Source: an uncultured Alphaproteobacteria bacterium (lineage in GTDB: Bacteria > Pseudomonadota > Alphaproteobacteria > Rhodobacterales > Rhodobacteraceae). Taken from it: 64,000 nt of DNA. A program made the position numbers and the translations under genes. The notes below the pieces were generated by a model. That model was not told the origin of the DNA and did no database searches. It saw only the letters and a list, made by a program, of their open reading frames with translations. This document shows, piece after piece, positions 21,762-31,108 of the stretch; within the stretch, counting starts at the first letter, position 1; the number at the start of each line of letters is the position of its first letter. The DNA is taken from positions 106,333 to 170,332 of the forward strand of contig CACHDI010000003.1 in assembly GCA_902578545.1 (NCBI GenBank), read 5' to 3'.

Positions 21762-22367
21762 TTATATCCATGGAAATTTCTGAAAATATGAATTTTCAAA
21801 AGATTTTATTTTTTCAAACTTTTTCATTGTAAGTTCAATATCATCTAAGCCATCAAGCAGGCACTTTTTTTTAAATTTATCTACCTCAAATTTTATAATA
21901 CTTCCATCAGGCCTTGTTATTTCTTGATTTTCTAGATTTATTGTTAAAACAGAATTAGAACCTTTATGGGCATCATCCATTAATAAATCCCGTTCTTTTT
22001 TTGGCAAAATTATTGGTAAAATTCCATTTTTAAAGCAATTATTAAAGAAAATGTCAGCAAAACTTGTGGAAATAATAACTTTGATTCCAAAATCCAATAA
22101 AGCCCAGGGAGCATGTTCTCTTGAGGAGCCACATCCAAAATTATCACCAGCTACCAGAATATTGGTATTTTTATATTTTTCTTGATTAAGAACAAAATCA
22201 TCTATTTCATCACCTGACTGATTATATCTCATTTCATCAAATAAGTTTTTTCCTAATCCAGACCTTTTTATAGTTTTTAAAAATTGTTTAGGAATAATCA
22301 TGTCAGTATCAATATTTATCAAAGGAAGTGGAGCAGCAACAGAACTGACAGTAGTAAATTTATCCAT
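21762..22367 (-). CDS. leuD: 3-isopropylmalate dehydratase small subunit
   Basis: The 201-residue subunit contains [13 protein letters not shown] and the swivel-domain motif [18 protein letters not shown]. With LeuC it isomerises 2-isopropylmalate to 3-isopropylmalate. It starts 15 bp after leuC, with AAAGGAAAAAG before the ATG, so it is cotranscribed and likely made stoichiometrically with LeuC. Confidence 0.97.
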   Translation of the reverse strand: MDKFTTVSSVAAPLPLINIDTDMIIPKQFLKTIKRSGLGKNLFDEMRYNQSGDEIDDFVLNQEKYKNTNILVAGDNFGCGSSREHAPWALLDFGIKVIISTSFADIFFNNCFKNGILPIILPKKERDLLMDDAHKGSNSVLTINLENQEITRPDGSIIKFEVDKFKKKCLLDGLDDIELTMKKFEKIKSFENSYFQKFPWI

Positions 22368-22382
22368 TTCTTTTTCCTTTAT

Positions 22383-23789
22383 CTAAATTAGGTTTCGTAC
22401 ATCGGTTAGGTGCCCCGTAATAGCTGCTGCCGCAGCCATGGCTGGGCTCATTAGATGAGTTCTTCCACCTCTTCCTTGCCTTCCCTCAAAATTTCTATTT
22501 GAAGTAGCTGCACATCTTTCCTTAGGGTTTAATTGATCTGGATTCATGGCCAAGCACATAGAACAGCCAGCTAGTCGCCATTCAAAACCAGCTTCTTTTA
22601 GTTTTTGAGCTATTCCCTCCTCTTCAGCCTGTTCTCTGACTAATCCAGAACCGGGAACTATCATAGCTCTAATTCCTTCTTTTACTTTTTTTCCTTCCAT
22701 AATTTTGGCTACTTCTCTTAAATCTTCAATTCTTCCATTAGTACATGATCCTATAAATACCGTATCAATTTTTACTTCTTCTAATTTTTGACCCGGAAAT
22801 AAACCCATATAATCTAATGATCTTTCAACTGCTTGTTTTTTTTGGTTATCAAAATCATTTGGATTTGGTATGATGTCATTTATTGGTAATACATCTTCAG
22901 GACTAGTACCCCAAGTTACCACTGGAGCTATTTTGCTTCCATCTATAACAACTAGTTTGTCAAATTTACTACCCTTATCTGAATAAAGCATTTTCCAAAA
23001 ATTTAATGCCATTTCCCAATTAGTACCCTTTGGTGCATGTGGTCTACCTTTAAGATAATCAAATGTTTTTTGATCAGGTGCAATTAATCCCGCCCTTGCA
23101 CCTCCTTCAATAGCCATATTACAAACTGTCATTCTGCCCTCAACAGAAAGATTTGAGATTACGGATCCAGCATACTCAATTACATGCCCTGTCCCACCCG
23201 CAGTACCTGTCTCACCAATTATTGATAGTGTTACATCCTTAGCAGTAACACCCAATCCAAGAGAACCATTAACTTCTACTTTCATATTTTTTGATTTTTT
23301 TTGAATTAGTGTTTGTGTTGCTAAAACGTGTTCAACTTCACTAGTTCCAATTCCGTGAGCCAAAGCGCCAAAAGCTCCATGTGTTGCAGTGTGGCTGTCA
23401 CCACAGACTATAGTCATTCCAGGCAATGTCCACCCTTGCTCTGGTCCTATAATATGAACAATTCCTTGTCTTATGTCATTTACTGGGTAATAATTTATTC
23501 CAAAATCAATAGCATTTTTGTCTAATGCCTCAACTTGTATCCTACTTTCTTTGTTTGAGATACCTTCTTCTCTATCTACTGTAGTAGGTACATTATGGTC
23601 AGGAACAGCAATGGTTTTCTCTGGCGACCTTACTACTCTATTAGACATTCTTAGCCCCTCAAAAGCCTGAGGACTAGTAACTTCATGAACTAAGTGCCTA
23701 TCTACATATAACAAAGAAGTACCATCATCATCTTCTGAAATAAGATGATTTTCCCAAATTTTGTCATAAAGAGTTTTATATTCTGACAT
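22383..23789 (-). CDS. leuC: 3-isopropylmalate dehydratase large subunit
   Basis: The 468-residue aconitase-family protein has its three [4Fe-4S] cysteines in GSCTNGR and GCSMCLAMN, and the conserved [24 protein letters not shown]. It forms the catalytic large subunit with LeuD. It starts with ATG after AAGGATG and is first in the leucine operon. The 85-bp leader between it and the asparaginase gene shows no leader peptide or attenuator that I could recognise. Confidence 0.97.
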   Translation of the reverse strand: MSEYKTLYDKIWENHLISEDDDGTSLLYVDRHLVHEVTSPQAFEGLRMSNRVVRSPEKTIAVPDHNVPTTVDREEGISNKESRIQVEALDKNAIDFGINYYPVNDIRQGIVHIIGPEQGWTLPGMTIVCGDSHTATHGAFGALAHGIGTSEVEHVLATQTLIQKKSKNMKVEVNGSLGLGVTAKDVTLSIIGETGTAGGTGHVIEYAGSVISNLSVEGRMTVCNMAIEGGARAGLIAPDQKTFDYLKGRPHAPKGTNWEMALNFWKMLYSDKGSKFDKLVVIDGSKIAPVVTWGTSPEDVLPINDIIPNPNDFDNQKKQAVERSLDYMGLFPGQKLEEVKIDTVFIGSCTNGRIEDLREVAKIMEGKKVKEGIRAMIVPGSGLVREQAEEEGIAQKLKEAGFEWRLAGCSMCLAMNPDQLNPKERCAATSNRNFEGRQGRGGRTHLMSPAMAAAAAITGHLTDVRNLI

Positions 23790-23874
23790 AATAATTCATC
23801 CTTATAATCAAAAAAATATCTAAAGTTATAGTTTCATATCATAAATTAAATTCAAGTACATCATTTAATAAATA

Positions 23875-24903
23875 CTATATATCTAAAAATTTTCCTTTTG
23901 CCCAAACCATATCACTAGCTCTAATAACGCCCGTTTTCTTTTCAGACCAATTGTAGATAGGTGTGTTCAAATAATTGAGAAAATCTTGATCATCTTTTTT
24001 AAAATAACCAAGCATTACTAATAAAGTAATTATTAAACATTCTGCTGCTCTTTTTGAACCATCACTAATCTTCAAAGCCATTCCTAAACCTTTATCTAGT
24101 AACATAGCTGTGTAAACTCCCTCAGCCCCTACCTTTACAATTAAACGACCATTAGATTTTTTTATTATTTTTGTACATAACCTATCAGATCCCGCAATAA
24201 GTTCTGGATGGCTAAGTACTGCATTTTTAAGTTTTGCGATACTCATTATTCTGTTTATATGTAAATTTTCTGGATTTGCAAAAACAGCCATAGCCTTTGC
24301 TAATGATTGTATTGAGCATGCGAAATTTGGTGCACTACAGCCATCTAAAGCGTAATCAGGATTAAGAAAACCAGTGATATCCTCAAAAGTTTTTTTTACA
24401 ATTTTCTGAACAGTATGATCGACATCAATGTAATTTTTTTTAGAATCACTCTTTTTGGAAATTGCTTGAGCAATAGTTAAAAAACCTAAATGCTTACCAG
24501 AACAGTTATTATGAAGTGGAGAAGGTTTTTCATTGTTAATTTTTAATTTTTTTAATTCAATTTTGTCATAAGGTAAATGGGGTCCACACAATAAGTCTTT
24601 TTCATCAAGTTTTATTTTTTGAAGCCAATCTTTAGCAACATTCAAATGAATTTCTCCTCCACTATGTGAAGCACAGGCTAAAGCTAGATGTTCCTCAGTC
24701 AGAGAAAAACCTCTTTCTAAACCCACTTCTACTAATGGTAAAGCTTGAATAATTTTACATGAAGATCTGGGGTATATTAATGCTGCTGGATTTCCCCAAT
24801 ATGCTAAAACTTTACCTATATTATTTGATATAACAACATGACCAAAGTGAATAGATTCGACCAAATCACCTCTGTAAACTTCGACTAACCGCTCTGGCAC
24901 CAA
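23875..24903 (-). CDS. Asparaginase (Rhizobium-type, PF06089-like)
   Basis: The 342-residue protein has the sequence features of the thermolabile rhizobial L-asparaginase family: LVEVYRGDLVESIHFGHVV at the N-terminus, RSSCKIIQALPLV, CASHSGG, HNNCSGKHLGFL and DGCSAPNFA. It should hydrolyse L-asparagine to aspartate and ammonia in the cytoplasm. It is unrelated to E. coli AnsA/AnsB. The start is TTG 24903 or GTG 24900. It is upstream of leuC on the same strand, 85 bp apart, with no known functional link. Confidence 0.88.
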   Translation of the reverse strand: MVPERLVEVYRGDLVESIHFGHVVISNNIGKVLAYWGNPAALIYPRSSCKIIQALPLVEVGLERGFSLTEEHLALACASHSGGEIHLNVAKDWLQKIKLDEKDLLCGPHLPYDKIELKKLKINNEKPSPLHNNCSGKHLGFLTIAQAISKKSDSKKNYIDVDHTVQKIVKKTFEDITGFLNPDYALDGCSAPNFACSIQSLAKAMAVFANPENLHINRIMSIAKLKNAVLSHPELIAGSDRLCTKIIKKSNGRLIVKVGAEGVYTAMLLDKGLGMALKISDGSKRAAECLIITLLVMLGYFKKDDQDFLNYLNTPIYNWSEKKTGVIRASDMVWAKGKFLDI

Positions 24904-25009
24904 TTAAAAATTCCAAATTAAAAATAAAGTTATATCATTTTCATACTATTAATTTTTTTTATTTCAACTATATTCTCATTGAGCAGATATATTAAATAAT
25001 TGGCATTTT

Positions 25010-25564
25010 ATGAGAAGACTTTTTTTCCAAAATATATTAATACTAGTTTCTTTTCTAATTCCTTTTCATTTAGTAAACTCAGAAGAAGAATTTCGGATGT
25101 CTTCAAGCGAAAAAGCATGGAGTGTTTTTAACCCAAATGATAACCAGAAATGCTTTATAGTTTCTCAGTCCATAAAAGACGAAGCTTTTAGAAACGGTGA
25201 AAAACTTTCTAGTGTCAATCGAGACAGAGGTAAGTTATATATACAAAAGGACCCATCAAGCCCATCTGGATTTGTCGCTTCATTTAGTGCGGGATATCCC
25301 TTGAAAATTGGGGGCAAATTTATTCTTAAAATTGATAATAAAAATAAGATTGTTTTCTTAGCTTCTCCTAAGCCCCAAAACTCAGAAGAAAAAGCTTGGG
25401 CTTGGACACAAGTGCATGATGATAAAAATCTTATTGAATTTTTAAAAGTTGGAAATAAAGCGGTTATGGAAGCCGTATCACACAGAGGAACCATTACCAA
25501 AGATACTTTTGAATTATCTGGATTTACTAAAGCAATTGAAAGACTTCAAACGATATGTAATTAA
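25010..25564 (+). CDS. Invasion-associated locus B (IalB) family protein
   Basis: The 184-residue protein has a signal peptide (about 1-24) and an IalB-like domain with WSVFNPNDNQKCFIVS and a C-terminal FELSGFTKAIERLQTIC containing a terminal Cys that may pair with the earlier Cys. IalB was named in Bartonella for red-cell invasion, but homologues are widespread in free-living Alphaproteobacteria, so invasion should not be inferred. It lies 21 bp before rlmN, a common alphaproteobacterial pairing. Its molecular role is unknown. Confidence 0.85.
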   Translation: MRRLFFQNILILVSFLIPFHLVNSEEEFRMSSSEKAWSVFNPNDNQKCFIVSQSIKDEAFRNGEKLSSVNRDRGKLYIQKDPSSPSGFVASFSAGYPLKIGGKFILKIDNKNKIVFLASPKPQNSEEKAWAWTQVHDDKNLIEFLKVGNKAVMEAVSHRGTITKDTFELSGFTKAIERLQTICN

Positions 25565-25585
25565 CTCAAAAAACAATTATTTATT

Positions 25586-26719
25586 ATGGATAATTATATT
25601 AATAGCTCAATCAAACTGGACTTACATTCTAAAATTAATCTTCTTGGATTATCAAAAAGTGATATTTCCAGACACCTTTATAATTTGGGTGTAGAAAAAA
25701 AAGAACTATCAATGAGGGTGCAGCAACTATTTAGTTGGACACATTCACATGGTAAAAAAAGCTTTGATTATATGACCAATCTTTCAAAAGAGTTTAGGGA
25801 TTTACTTTCTAAAGAATTTTCGATTTCTCGACCACAAATTATTAATAAACAAATAAGTATTGATGGAACTAGAAAATATTTATTCAAATCTGAAAATTTT
25901 GGAGAATTTGAAACTGTTTTTATACCTGAAGATGAAAGAGGAACTATTTGCATATCTTCCCAAATAGGATGCACACTTAATTGTTCTTTTTGTCACACAG
26001 GAACCCAAAAATTAGTTAGGAATTTGGAACCACATGAGATTGTTGGACAGATATCAGCTGTAAAAGACGATTTATCAGACTGGTGTGGAAAAAAAAACAG
26101 CACTTTAAAAAGAGCTGTATCTAACGTTGTAGTTATGGGCATGGGTGAACCTCTATATAATTTTGAAAATGTTAAGCAAGGTTTAAAAATCATTATGGAT
26201 AATGAAGGGCTTTCTATTTCAAGAAAAAAAATTACACTATCTACTTCTGGAGTTGTTCCTTATATACATAAAGTAAGTTCAGAGATTGGTTGTCTTTTGG
26301 CAATTAGCCTTCATGGTACTACAGATGAAATAAGAAATGAATTAGTACCAATAAATAGAAAATGGAATATTCAAGAATTAATCGCAACTTTAAAAAGCTA
26401 TCCTAACTTAAGTAACACAGAGAGGATTACTTTTGAATATGTTATGCTTAGAAAAGTAAATGATTCACTTGCTGATGCAAAAAGATTAGTAAAATTAATT
26501 AAAAACATACCATCAAAAATTAATCTTATACCATTTAATCCATGGCCTGGTTCAAATTATAAAACCTCTGAACCTGAAAAAGTAAAAATTTTTGCGAACT
26601 ATGTTAAAAAAGCTGGTTACTCTTCACCTGTTAGAAAACCAAGAGGGGTAGATATAATGGCCGCTTGTGGTCAACTAAAATCTGATTCTGTTAGAGAAAA
26701 AGTATTAAAAAAAAATTAA
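25586..26719 (+). CDS. rlmN: 23S rRNA/tRNA (adenine-C2)-methyltransferase RlmN
   Basis: The 377-residue radical SAM enzyme has the cluster motif CX3CX2C in CTLNCSFC, GMGEPLYN, and the C-terminal DIMAACGQL cysteine that forms the methyl-carrying intermediate. It methylates A2503 of 23S rRNA and A37 of some tRNAs. It starts with ATG 21 bp after the IalB gene. Cfr is a close relative but its context and family features differ. Confidence 0.95.
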   Translation: MDNYINSSIKLDLHSKINLLGLSKSDISRHLYNLGVEKKELSMRVQQLFSWTHSHGKKSFDYMTNLSKEFRDLLSKEFSISRPQIINKQISIDGTRKYLFKSENFGEFETVFIPEDERGTICISSQIGCTLNCSFCHTGTQKLVRNLEPHEIVGQISAVKDDLSDWCGKKNSTLKRAVSNVVVMGMGEPLYNFENVKQGLKIIMDNEGLSISRKKITLSTSGVVPYIHKVSSEIGCLLAISLHGTTDEIRNELVPINRKWNIQELIATLKSYPNLSNTERITFEYVMLRKVNDSLADAKRLVKLIKNIPSKINLIPFNPWPGSNYKTSEPEKVKIFANYVKKAGYSSPVRKPRGVDIMAACGQLKSDSVREKVLKKN

Positions 26720-26737
26720 TAACCTCAAAGGTTTGAA

Positions 26738-27256
26738 GTGAAAAAAATAAATAAAAGAGAAGTTTTAAAAAATATTTTTTCAATATTTTTATTTATTCCA
26801 AGTTTGAGTTTGTTATCAAAACCTGCAAAAGCTAATATAAAAAATAAAGCTGACCTTATAGTGGTTTGGAAATCTAAAAGGCGTATGGCACTATTCCATA
26901 AAAAGAAACATATTAAATCATACTTTATAAGACTTGGGTTTAATCCAAAAGGCCACAAAAGGAAAGAAGGAGATGGCAAAACACCTGAAGGTAGTTATTG
27001 GATAACTCATAAAAATCCTAATAGTGCATTTCACAAAAGCTTAGGAATAAGTTATCCAAATAAACAAGATAAGATTTATGCTGAACAAAATGGTTTTAGT
27101 CCGGGAAAAGATATTTTCATACATGGTGGACCAAGAAACTTTCTTAAACATTTCTTTTTCGACTGGACTGAGGGTTGCATCGCCGTAACTAATTCAGAAA
27201 TTGAAGAAATTTATAATTTGGTTAATGAAAATACACCAATATTTATAAAAAGTTAA
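26738..27256 (+). CDS. L,D-transpeptidase (YkuD) family protein
   Basis: The 172-residue product has an N-terminal hydrophobic signal or anchor (about 8-30) and the YkuD catalytic pattern: KTPEGSYW, IFIHGG and the nucleophile Cys in TEGCIAVTN. Such enzymes form 3-3 cross-links or attach proteins to peptidoglycan, or trim it; some act as L,D-carboxypeptidases. The start is GTG at 26738, 18 bp after rlmN. A second family member lies about 0.6 kb away, after a CAP lipoprotein gene. Confidence 0.86.
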   Translation: MKKINKREVLKNIFSIFLFIPSLSLLSKPAKANIKNKADLIVVWKSKRRMALFHKKKHIKSYFIRLGFNPKGHKRKEGDGKTPEGSYWITHKNPNSAFHKSLGISYPNKQDKIYAEQNGFSPGKDIFIHGGPRNFLKHFFFDWTEGCIAVTNSEIEEIYNLVNENTPIFIKS

Positions 27257-27263
27257 CTAACAA

Positions 27264-27788
27264 TTATTTTTGCAAACCCAAAACTTGAACCCACCAAATC
27301 TTTCCGTTATCTTGTTGATACCAGCCTAAACCTAAATGAGTTGCTTCTTTGTTCAATAAAACACTTCTAGAAAAAGAGTTTTTGACCCAAACCTGTAGAA
27401 CTAGAAATTCTCCCTCATAAGTCTCGGATACATTTTCACCTGTTACTACTCCCTTAAATCCTGATATCTCTGCTCTTTTCTGTGGGGATGAACCATCAGA
27501 ACCAAAATTCCAAGCCCTCTGTTGTTTAAAGATATCCCTTGCGTGAGTAGCTGCACTCGAATTTAGTGAATTTGATATTTGCAGGTTGGTCAAACCTCTT
27601 TCCTGTCTTATCGCATTTAGATAATCTAAATGTCTTTTTCTTATTTCTACAGAGTCAAAATTTTCAATTCTACCAGAATCTTTATTTCCTATGTAAATTT
27701 CTTTGTTATTAGAGACACATCCAATACATAATAAAATAAATAAAGTTACAAATATATATCGCTTTTTTAATAGAAAAATTTTAAACAT
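27264..27788 (-). CDS. CAP/SCP domain lipoprotein
   Basis: The 174-residue product begins with a lipoprotein-type signal, basic then hydrophobic, ending at Cys24 (LCIGC). The mature part is a CAP domain: LDYLNAIRQERGL, a His in ATHARD, TGENVSET, and the C-terminal HLGLGWYQQDNGKIWWVQVLG. CAP proteins are diverse; bacterial ones are little characterised and some are linked to envelope or polysaccharide binding. The convergent gap to the first L,D-transpeptidase is only 7 bp. Confidence 0.84.
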   Translation of the reverse strand: MFKIFLLKKRYIFVTLFILLCIGCVSNNKEIYIGNKDSGRIENFDSVEIRKRHLDYLNAIRQERGLTNLQISNSLNSSAATHARDIFKQQRAWNFGSDGSSPQKRAEISGFKGVVTGENVSETYEGEFLVLQVWVKNSFSRSVLLNKEATHLGLGWYQQDNGKIWWVQVLGLQK

Positions 27789-27880
27789 GACCCATGATAT
27801 ATGTCATAGTTATTATAAATTCAAAACAATTTACTAATTAACAGTATTGAAATATTTTAGATGTGATTGTAACAAGAAGT

Positions 27881-28456
27881 ATGATTAACAGAAGAAAATT
27901 AATTTTAACATCTTTTTATACAGGATTAAGCTTATTTTCTTACAATAGAATTCTAGCTCAAGAAGCAGTAAAAAAAACTAGTAGTGGTAAAACATTACAT
28001 AATATTTCCAGTTATCGTTATCAGAAGTGGGAAAATCACTTCAAGTCTATTATTGATGGTGCAATATTATCAGATACAAAGTCAAAATGCCTACACTTTT
28101 GGATAGGAAAAAATAATTTTTATAAAATTTATCCTACATCTGTACCATTAACTCCTGAGTTAACTCGTACTGGATATACGAAAATTATTAAAAAAGTGGT
28201 TGGGCCAGACTGGAGACCAACTGAGTCTATGAGAAAAAGAGACCCTCAGTTGCCAGAATATATGCCACCTGGACCGGATAATCCTCTAGGAACACATGCA
28301 TTATATTTAAGTTGGCCAAATTACAGGATACATGGTACTTCAGACACTAGAAAAATTGGAAGGCAAAGCTCTTCAGGGTGTATTGGCCTTTATAATGAGC
28401 ATATAGAGGAGATTTTTAATTTGGTGAAAATAGGAATTCCTGTTCGTCTGATTTAA
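27881..28456 (+). CDS. L,D-transpeptidase (YkuD) family protein, secreted
   Basis: Starting at ATG 27881 the 191-residue protein has a signal peptide with twin arginine (NRRKLILTS) and likely cleavage after ILA near 27. The catalytic domain shows LGTHALYLSWPNYRIHGT and the nucleophile Cys in SSSGCIGLYNEHIEEIFNLV, a complete YkuD signature. It probably modifies peptidoglycan cross-links in the periplasm. A GTG at 27863 would add six residues; ATG is favoured because it places the signal n-region correctly. The RR motif could mean Tat export but is not decisive. Confidence 0.88.
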   Translation: MINRRKLILTSFYTGLSLFSYNRILAQEAVKKTSSGKTLHNISSYRYQKWENHFKSIIDGAILSDTKSKCLHFWIGKNNFYKIYPTSVPLTPELTRTGYTKIIKKVVGPDWRPTESMRKRDPQLPEYMPPGPDNPLGTHALYLSWPNYRIHGTSDTRKIGRQSSSGCIGLYNEHIEEIFNLVKIGIPVRLI

Positions 28457-28460
28457 ATTT

Positions 28461-29327
28461 TTATTTTAATTTTTTAAAAATATCCGCCATTCCTGAAAAA
28501 TAGTCTGGATGAATTAATTTATAATTCAAATTATTTAAAAGTTTTTTATTACTTACTTTTTTTGATTCAGAAAAAAAGCCCATAGCTGTTTTTGATAAAT
28601 TTAATTCATCAAGATTTTTTGAAGTTGGAGGTTCTAATTTTAAAAGCCTAAAGGCTTCCAAATAAATTGCTTCTGAAGTTGCAGGCATATTATCAGATAA
28701 ATTATAAACTCCTTTTAAATTTTCATTATTTATAAATTTTATAATAATACTTGTTATATCGTCTATATGAATTCTTGAAAATAAAATATTTGGACTATTT
28801 ACGATTTTAAAAGATTTATTATTTATCCTATCGAAGGCACTCCTACCTGGACCATATATTCCTGAAAGTCTAAGAATTAATAAAGGAAGATGGTTTAATT
28901 TTGAAAACGATAACCATTTCGTTTCTACATTTAAACGCCATTTTCCTAATTCAGATTTTGCTTTGAGTTTTGAGTTTTCATTCACCCAGACACCTTTATG
29001 ATCACCATATACACTAGTTGAAGATAGATAAATCAGTCTTATTTTATTTCCAGTTTCAGCAAAATACTTAGAATATTTACTTGCAACTGGATCCACAAAA
29101 TTATTAGGAGGTGCCGTAATTAAGATGGTATTTGATTTATTAATAAAATCTATTACAGCTTCTTCTTTAGACCAATCACATGATTTTATACCTTGTCTAT
29201 TAAGTTTATCAATATTTTGTGAGTTTCTAGATACTACTAAAATTTTGTTTTTTTTATTTTCAAATTTTTTAATAAATGCTTTTGCACAATAGCCATAACC
29301 AAAAATCAAGATTTTATTTTTTTCCAT
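28461..29327 (-). CDS. NAD(P)-dependent epimerase/dehydratase-like SDR (YeeZ type)
   Basis: The 288-residue protein has an N-terminal nucleotide-binding loop FGYGYCAKAF, YLSSTSVYGDHKG in the position of the SDR active-site Ser/Tyr region, and RLSGIYGPGRSAFD. This resembles the atypical YeeZ-like extended SDR family of unknown substrate. Its start overlaps the end of queG by 14 bases, so they are cotranscribed. The catalytic YxxxK is not obvious, so enzymatic activity is uncertain. Confidence 0.8.
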   Translation of the reverse strand: MEKNKILIFGYGYCAKAFIKKFENKKNKILVVSRNSQNIDKLNRQGIKSCDWSKEEAVIDFINKSNTILITAPPNNFVDPVASKYSKYFAETGNKIRLIYLSSTSVYGDHKGVWVNENSKLKAKSELGKWRLNVETKWLSFSKLNHLPLLILRLSGIYGPGRSAFDRINNKSFKIVNSPNILFSRIHIDDITSIIIKFINNENLKGVYNLSDNMPATSEAIYLEAFRLLKLEPPTSKNLDELNLSKTAMGFFSESKKVSNKKLLNNLNYKLIHPDYFSGMADIFKKLK

Positions 29328-30372
29328 TTTTTTTTATTTCTCTAATTGCCCAATAAGCTGCGTCTACTATTGTTAAATCATTATCTTTTGTTAACTTAAT
29401 CAAAGTATTTTTAAATTTTAAATCACCAGAATTACCAATAGCATAAAGCACATTTCTAACAAATCGATTTCTACCTATGCGTTTTATTGGAGACTTTCTA
29501 AAAAGCTTTTTAAATTGAAAATCATCTAAATTTGCTAATTCATTTAAATCCAATTTATCAACTAAATTATTAGAGTATTTTAATTCATTAGATTTCTTTG
29601 AAAACTTGTTCCAAGGACAAACGGCTAGACAATCATCACATCCAAAAATCCTATTCCCCAGTTGAGATCTAAGTTCTATATCCACAGGCCCTTTATGTTC
29701 AATAGTTAAATATGAAATACATTTTTTTGCATTTAATTTATAAGGAGCAATGAATGCATTTGTTGGACAAACTTCCAAACATCTACTACAACTCCCACAA
29801 TGATTTATTTCTGGATTATCAATTTCAATTTTGATGTTAGTAAATATTAATCCTAAAAATATCCAATTTCCCAATTTTTTTGATAAAACATTTGTATGTT
29901 TACCTTGCCAACCTATTCCTGCTTTTTGAGCAAAATTTTTCTCCATAATAGGCGCAGTATCAACAAAAACCTTAACCTCACTTTTATCAACTAATTTAAT
30001 AATTTGGCTGGCAACTGCTTTTAGTTTTTTTTTTAAAACATTATGATAATCATCTCCCCTTGCATATATGGAGATGTTTGCTTTGTCTTTTATATTTATA
30101 TCGGCTAGTGGATTCCCACCTTTATAATAATTTTCAGCAAAAACTATAATAGTTTCTACATCTTCCCACATTAACTTCGGATTTTCTCTCCAACCAATAT
30201 TATTATTTAACCAGTACATCTGACCGTGATAACCCTTATTGATAAAATCTTTAAAATTTTTAAATTCTTCAGGATCTAACTTTGGATTTGTAAATCCAAT
30301 ATCTGATAATCCTTCTTTATGAGCTAGATCGGAAATTTTTTGTTTAAGTGATTTATTTGGTTTAATGAACAT
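29314..30372 (-). CDS. queG: Epoxyqueuosine reductase
   Basis: The 352-residue protein has the QueG layout: an N-terminal cobalamin-binding region with KNFAQKAGIGWQGKHTN, and a ferredoxin-like part with two [4Fe-4S] motifs, CGSCSRCLEVCP and CDDCLAVCP. It catalyses the final step of queuosine formation in tRNA wobble position 34. It depends on B12, so the cell must make or import cobalamin. It is placed between GST and SDR genes, a conserved alphaproteobacterial cluster. Confidence 0.95.
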   Translation of the reverse strand: MFIKPNKSLKQKISDLAHKEGLSDIGFTNPKLDPEEFKNFKDFINKGYHGQMYWLNNNIGWRENPKLMWEDVETIIVFAENYYKGGNPLADINIKDKANISIYARGDDYHNVLKKKLKAVASQIIKLVDKSEVKVFVDTAPIMEKNFAQKAGIGWQGKHTNVLSKKLGNWIFLGLIFTNIKIEIDNPEINHCGSCSRCLEVCPTNAFIAPYKLNAKKCISYLTIEHKGPVDIELRSQLGNRIFGCDDCLAVCPWNKFSKKSNELKYSNNLVDKLDLNELANLDDFQFKKLFRKSPIKRIGRNRFVRNVLYAIGNSGDLKFKNTLIKLTKDNDLTIVDAAYWAIREIKKNGKK

Positions 30373-30375
30373 TTA

Positions 30376-31047
30376 TCAGAAATCTAAATCATTATAATGT
30401 TCAGGTGGATTAAAACCTGCCAGCAAATCTGAAAGAATGGGTCTAAATGTAGGTCTAGACTTAATCTTAGAATACCAGTCTTTCACATATGAGAATTCTT
30501 GCCAATTAACGTCACTTATGTAATCCAAAGATGATAAATGAGAAGCAACTGTAAAATCAGAAATTGTAAGAAAGTCACAGGCAATCCATTTCCTTTTTTC
30601 TAGTAACCAATTCAAATAATTTAAATGAAATTTTAGATTTTTTAGCCCAGATTTTATAATTTCACTTTTGGGATATCCCCTTTTCATAACTTTCTTATAA
30701 ACTCTTTCGTACAAGACCCTTTCTGTAACTTCTTTGTGAAATTTAAAATCGAACCAATTTGAAAGTCTTCTACATTCTGCCCTTAATTCTAAATTATCAG
30801 GTAGTAAGGGGGGATCATTGTATTTTTCTTCCAAATATTCAAAGATAGCGTTACTATCAGATATTGTTAAAAGGTTTTCTACATAGACAGGAACCTCTCC
30901 TGCATGATTTATTTTGATAAATTGAACTCTTTTTTCCCAAAACTTTTCTTCAATTAACTCTACATCTATTTTTTTTTCACCAAGTATTAGTCTTATTTTT
31001 CTACAAAAAGGGGATAAGGAAAAGTGATATAATTTTTTCATTTGCAT
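30376..31047 (-). CDS. Glutathione S-transferase family protein
   Basis: The 223-residue protein has an N-terminal thioredoxin fold (LYHFSLSPFCRKIRLILGEKKI, with Ser/Cys at the glutathione site), the cis-Pro segment GEVPVYV, ISDSNAIFEYLEEKY for glutathione contact, and an all-helical C-terminal domain. Its substrate is unknown. The start may be ATG 31047 or ATG 31041. It is immediately upstream of queG and divergent from uppP. Confidence 0.88.
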   Translation of the reverse strand: MQMKKLYHFSLSPFCRKIRLILGEKKIDVELIEEKFWEKRVQFIKINHAGEVPVYVENLLTISDSNAIFEYLEEKYNDPPLLPDNLELRAECRRLSNWFDFKFHKEVTERVLYERVYKKVMKRGYPKSEIIKSGLKNLKFHLNYLNWLLEKRKWIACDFLTISDFTVASHLSSLDYISDVNWQEFSYVKDWYSKIKSRPTFRPILSDLLAGFNPPEHYNDLDF

Positions 31048-31050
31048 CTC

Positions 31051-31067
31051 TTAGAAAATGTTTCTAA
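31051..31067 (+). promoter_or_regulatory. Inverted repeat between GST and uppP genes
   Basis: TTAGAAA and TTTCTAA form a perfect 7-bp inverted repeat around ATG, inside the short divergent gap between the GST and uppP genes. It could be an operator serving both promoters. AT-rich background makes chance a serious alternative. Confidence 0.25.
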
Positions 31068-31108
31068 TTTTAAAGTTTAGCTACATCGCTAGGATTATAA
31101 CGTAAATA

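Noticed and set aside
23790..23874. Leucine leader peptide or attenuator before leuC
   Set aside because: No run of Leu codons, terminator or alternative hairpins was found in the 85-bp leader.
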